8,165 nucleotides of DNA from Oscillospiraceae bacterium (GTDB taxonomy: Bacteria > Bacillota > Clostridia > Oscillospirales > Oscillospiraceae): positions 1-8,165 of the forward strand of contig JAKSQI010000069.1 in assembly GCA_024404215.1 (NCBI GenBank). Direction: 5' to 3'. Positions within the stretch are counted from its first letter, which is position 1. Each line of letters begins with the position of its first letter. A program made the position numbers and the translations under genes. A model generated the notes under the pieces. That model ran no database searches. It saw nothing but the letters and a program-made list of their open reading frames with translations, and had not been told where the DNA came from. This document shows positions 7,135 through 8,165 of the stretch, in pieces.

Positions 7135-7268
7135 TGGCAGCAGCTTACTTTTGTATATCTGCACAATTCCCGTCGTTTCTTTTTGGTGATGTTGCTAGAC
7201 ATCCCGTTTGAGTGTTGCTGTTTTTCAGGAGCATAAATTGCGGATTCCCTTACTTTACCCGTTATACA

Positions 7269-7791
7269 TGTTAGAGTCGGGTGAAAAGGGCCAATTGGGA
7301 GTGAGGACATTATTTTGGACCATTTTATGGTTTTATGCTGCGTATTGGGGTGTGATTTTGCCTGTATTGTCGTGGGCTCATGCCACCTAGTGACATCTTA
7401 ATTCGTTCTTCACAGTACCAATGAAGATACTCATCAAGAAGAGAGATGAAGGTTGAGATTGTTACATTGCTCCAATCTCGACCGTAAAAGAATTCGTTTT
7501 TACTCTTCCGTGAAAGCCCTCGCAAGCGGCGTTGTCTGGAGAACAGCCTTTCCGTGACATAGAACGAACAAGATTAGCCTTTTCCATTCGTTCTATCCAG
7601 CCAGGCCATCGGTAATGTCCACCACGGTCACTATGGACGATTGGATGCTCTTTAGGATTTAAAGTGGAAATTGCGGCATCTAACATAGAATTTGCTAGAT
7701 CCGCGCTTGGCGAAGTACCTATAGTCCATGCTACAGGCAGGCCATCGTAGCAATCAATCATAGGCGAGAGATAAACCTTTCCTGCCGGGAT
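7269..7791 (-). mobile_element. IS3-family insertion sequence remnant B (right part)
   Basis: It contains the C-terminal half of the transposase, the post-stop sequence and a candidate right terminus TGTTAGAG at 7269. It is inverted relative to remnant A, and the shared core 7295-7502 is nearly identical to it. The left half of the element, with the terminal repeat, orfA and the start of orfB, has been replaced by a lipoprotein gene start at about 7791. Confidence 0.83.
7325..7791 (-). pseudogene. IS3-family transposase (OrfB) C-terminal half, frameshifted
   Basis: It begins within IPAGKVYLSPMIDCYDG, runs through the integrase core VHSDRGGHYRW (second catalytic Asp) and CSPDNAACEGFHGR (catalytic Glu), then shifts frame at 7497-7501. 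There a five-A run (minus strand) stands where the sister copy has six. After the shift it reads NEFFYGRDWSNVTIST to a TAA at 7325-7327. Without the shift the frame ends at 7462. The first catalytic Asp (the family's TDITEF region) is missing, so it is inactive on two counts. Compared with copy A over the shared coding part, it differs by one silent change (TAT/TAC) and one Pro-to-Ser change. Confidence 0.87.
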
Positions 7792-7926
7792 ATAGACAAT
7801 GCCACTGTCTTCCGTGATTTCCACGGGATTATAGGTTTCGGGCTCCGTTATAGTTTCTGTTGCCGGTGCCCTGCCACAACCTACCAAAAGCAGGCAAAAT
7901 AGAAAAACCCCTACCAATCTCTTCAT
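7792..7926 (-). pseudogene. Truncated lipoprotein gene fused in frame to transposase
   Basis: ATG at 7926 follows AAAGGA with 9-nt spacing. The product begins MKRLVGVFLFCLLLVGCG: a textbook lipoprotein signal with lipobox L14-V15-G16-C17, then a Thr/Glu/Pro-rich linker to about residue 45. It then runs directly into transposase residues (IPAGKVYL). The open frame gives a 154-residue hybrid ending at 7462. The lipoprotein has lost everything after its linker. It is not clearly related to the two intact lipoproteins. The exact junction is uncertain by a few codons, and the lipoprotein's own function is unknown. Confidence 0.75.
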
Positions 7927-7927
7927 T

Positions 7928-8020
7928 TTAAAGCTTCCTTTGTAATTGACAAAAAACAACTTGAGTTAGAATACTAAGTGGAAAAATAAGCTGAATCTCT
8001 CCCAATTCCAAATCTGCCAT
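7928..8020 (-). pseudogene. 30-codon ORF, possible N-terminal remnant of a BlaI/MecI-type repressor
   Basis: ATG at 8020 follows GGGGGAG with 5-nt spacing and lies just behind a strong promoter with two operators. The product begins MADLELGEIQ, which resembles the start of clostridial BlaI/MecI-family repressors (often LGEIQ/LGEVE followed by xxFAELIW). After residue 10 the match ends, and the frame runs to TAA at 7930-7928, one base before the lipoprotein ATG. I infer a deletion that removed the rest of the repressor. With only ten residues of resemblance this is tentative; it could instead be a real leader peptide. Confidence 0.4.
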
Positions 8021-8036
8021 AACAGCTCCCCCTTTG

Positions 8037-8053
8037 GTTTATCTTAAATAAAC
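8037..8053. promoter_or_regulatory. Palindromic operator box 1
   Basis: GTTTATCTTAAATAAAC: half-sites GTTTAT and ATAAAC around a 5-bp centre. It lies downstream of the -10, over the expected start of transcription, and is 16/17 identical to box 2. The placement is typical of repression. Confidence 0.65.
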
Positions 8054-8063
8054 TTATAGTCTG

Positions 8064-8092
8064 AGTTTATCCTAAATAAACCAATTTGTCAA
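8064..8092 (-). promoter_or_regulatory. Sigma-A promoter overlapped by operator
   Basis: Minus strand: TTGACA (8092-8087), 17-nt spacer, TAAACT (8069-8064). The -35 is perfect and the -10 is 4/6. Box 2 covers most of the spacer and the -10. It would transcribe the 30-codon frame and the lipoprotein/transposase hybrid. Confidence 0.7.
8065..8081. promoter_or_regulatory. Palindromic operator box 2
   Basis: GTTTATCCTAAATAAAC, one base different from box 1 and 28 bp from it (start to start, nearly three helical turns), so two dimers could bind on the same face. The site overlaps the -10 hexamer. Confidence 0.65.
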
Positions 8093-8120
8093 CCCTTCTT
8101 AAAGGGCAAGCATAAAGAAA

Positions 8121-8146
8121 GCCGCCGCCTCATCTGAGACAGCAGC
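8121..8146 (-). terminator. Rho-independent terminator of a gene beyond the right edge
   Basis: Minus-strand RNA folds GCUGCUGUCUCA against UGAGGCGGCGGC (nine Watson-Crick pairs and three G-U; the innermost pair must open for the loop), followed by UUUCUUU. On the + strand the same three positions are C-A mismatches, so the structure suits leftward transcription and implies a gene ending to the right of the window. Confidence 0.65.
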
Positions 8147-8165
8147 CCCTCTTTTCTGTTTTCGA

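Larger units (their letters stand above)
6693..7268. other. 576-bp intergenic/leader region, no recognised gene
   Basis: Between the protease start and IS remnant B I find no reading frame with a recognisable protein. The open frame at 6736-6966 (+) lacks a good ribosome binding site and resembles nothing I know. For minus-strand transcription the stretch contains a candidate promoter (7106-7134), a dyad CTTCC-N7-GGAAG (6979-6995), the perfect palindrome TTATGCGCATAA (6947-6958), a weak hairpin AAGCC/GGCTT (6924-6928 with 6944-6948) followed by a T6 run on the minus strand, and CCTTG/CAAGG (6734-6749). Part may be decayed coding sequence. Confidence 0.55.

Noticed and set aside
7208..7390. 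60-codon plus-strand frame with hydrophobic residues
   Set aside because: Half of it is antisense to the IS remnant, and the hydrophobicity arises from complementary T-rich DNA.
7497..7501. Programmed IS3-type frameshift site
   Set aside because: IS3 slippage occurs at the orfA/orfB junction; this site is late in orfB, and the sister copy reads through in frame, so it is a mutation or sequencing error.
4097..7502. Active composite transposon
   Set aside because: Both IS copies are truncated and lack transposase catalytic residues; only inward-facing right ends remain, so it cannot move by its own enzymes.
7927..7959. Longer TTG start for the lipoprotein/transposase hybrid
   Set aside because: It would add 11 residues before a normal lipoprotein signal; ATG at 7926 has a ribosome binding site and starts the signal peptide.
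8093..8106. Hairpin CCCTT/AAGGG upstream of the promoter
   Set aside because: Five-bp stem without a T-run; too weak to call a terminator next to the better one at 8121-8146.

Overview
The window looks like chromosomal DNA of an anaerobic, low-to-mid GC Firmicute (clostridial or Negativicutes type). I infer this from the iron-sulfur flavoenzymes, the strong AGGAGG-type ribosome binding sites, the lipoprotein signals and the style of the IS3-family remnants. No rRNA, tRNA or CRISPR was seen.

Region 1 (1-3899, + strand, visibly GC-rich) holds two tandem paralogous flavoenzymes of the Old Yellow Enzyme / 2,4-dienoyl-CoA reductase / enoate reductase class. Each has an FMN TIM barrel, a four-cysteine [4Fe-4S] motif, an FAD domain and an NAD(P)H domain. 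The first lacks about 13 residues at the left edge of the window. The second starts 11 bases after the first stops, so they form an operon. A perfect 18-bp stem at 3950-3997 ends the region and could act on both strands.

Region 2 (about 4097-7502, visibly AT-richer) is bounded by two inverted remnants of the same IS3-family element, each keeping only its right end, and the right ends face inward. Between them is a minus-strand three-gene operon. It encodes a secreted matrixin-like zinc metalloprotease (6692-6033) and two paralogous lipoproteins of unknown function (6006-5131 and 5115-4384). About 576 bases without a recognisable gene precede the protease. They carry a candidate promoter near 7106-7134 and several dyads, so the operon may have a leader of about 400 nt.

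Region 3 (7269-8165, minus strand) is a rearrangement scar. A good promoter (TTGACA-N17-TAAACT) with two near-identical palindromic operators precedes a 30-codon reading frame that may be the first codons of a BlaI/MecI-type repressor. Next come the first 45 codons of a lipoprotein gene, joined in frame to the C-terminal half of an IS3 transposase. The transposase is then frameshifted by loss of one A in an A-run. A hairpin at 8121-8146 probably terminates a leftward gene beyond the right edge.

The most interesting unit is the protease and two-lipoprotein operon. The lipoproteins share a core that resembles, by pattern only, OB-fold/TIMP-like barrels, which suggests a surface-anchored partner or inhibitor for the secreted protease. 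This is a hypothesis.
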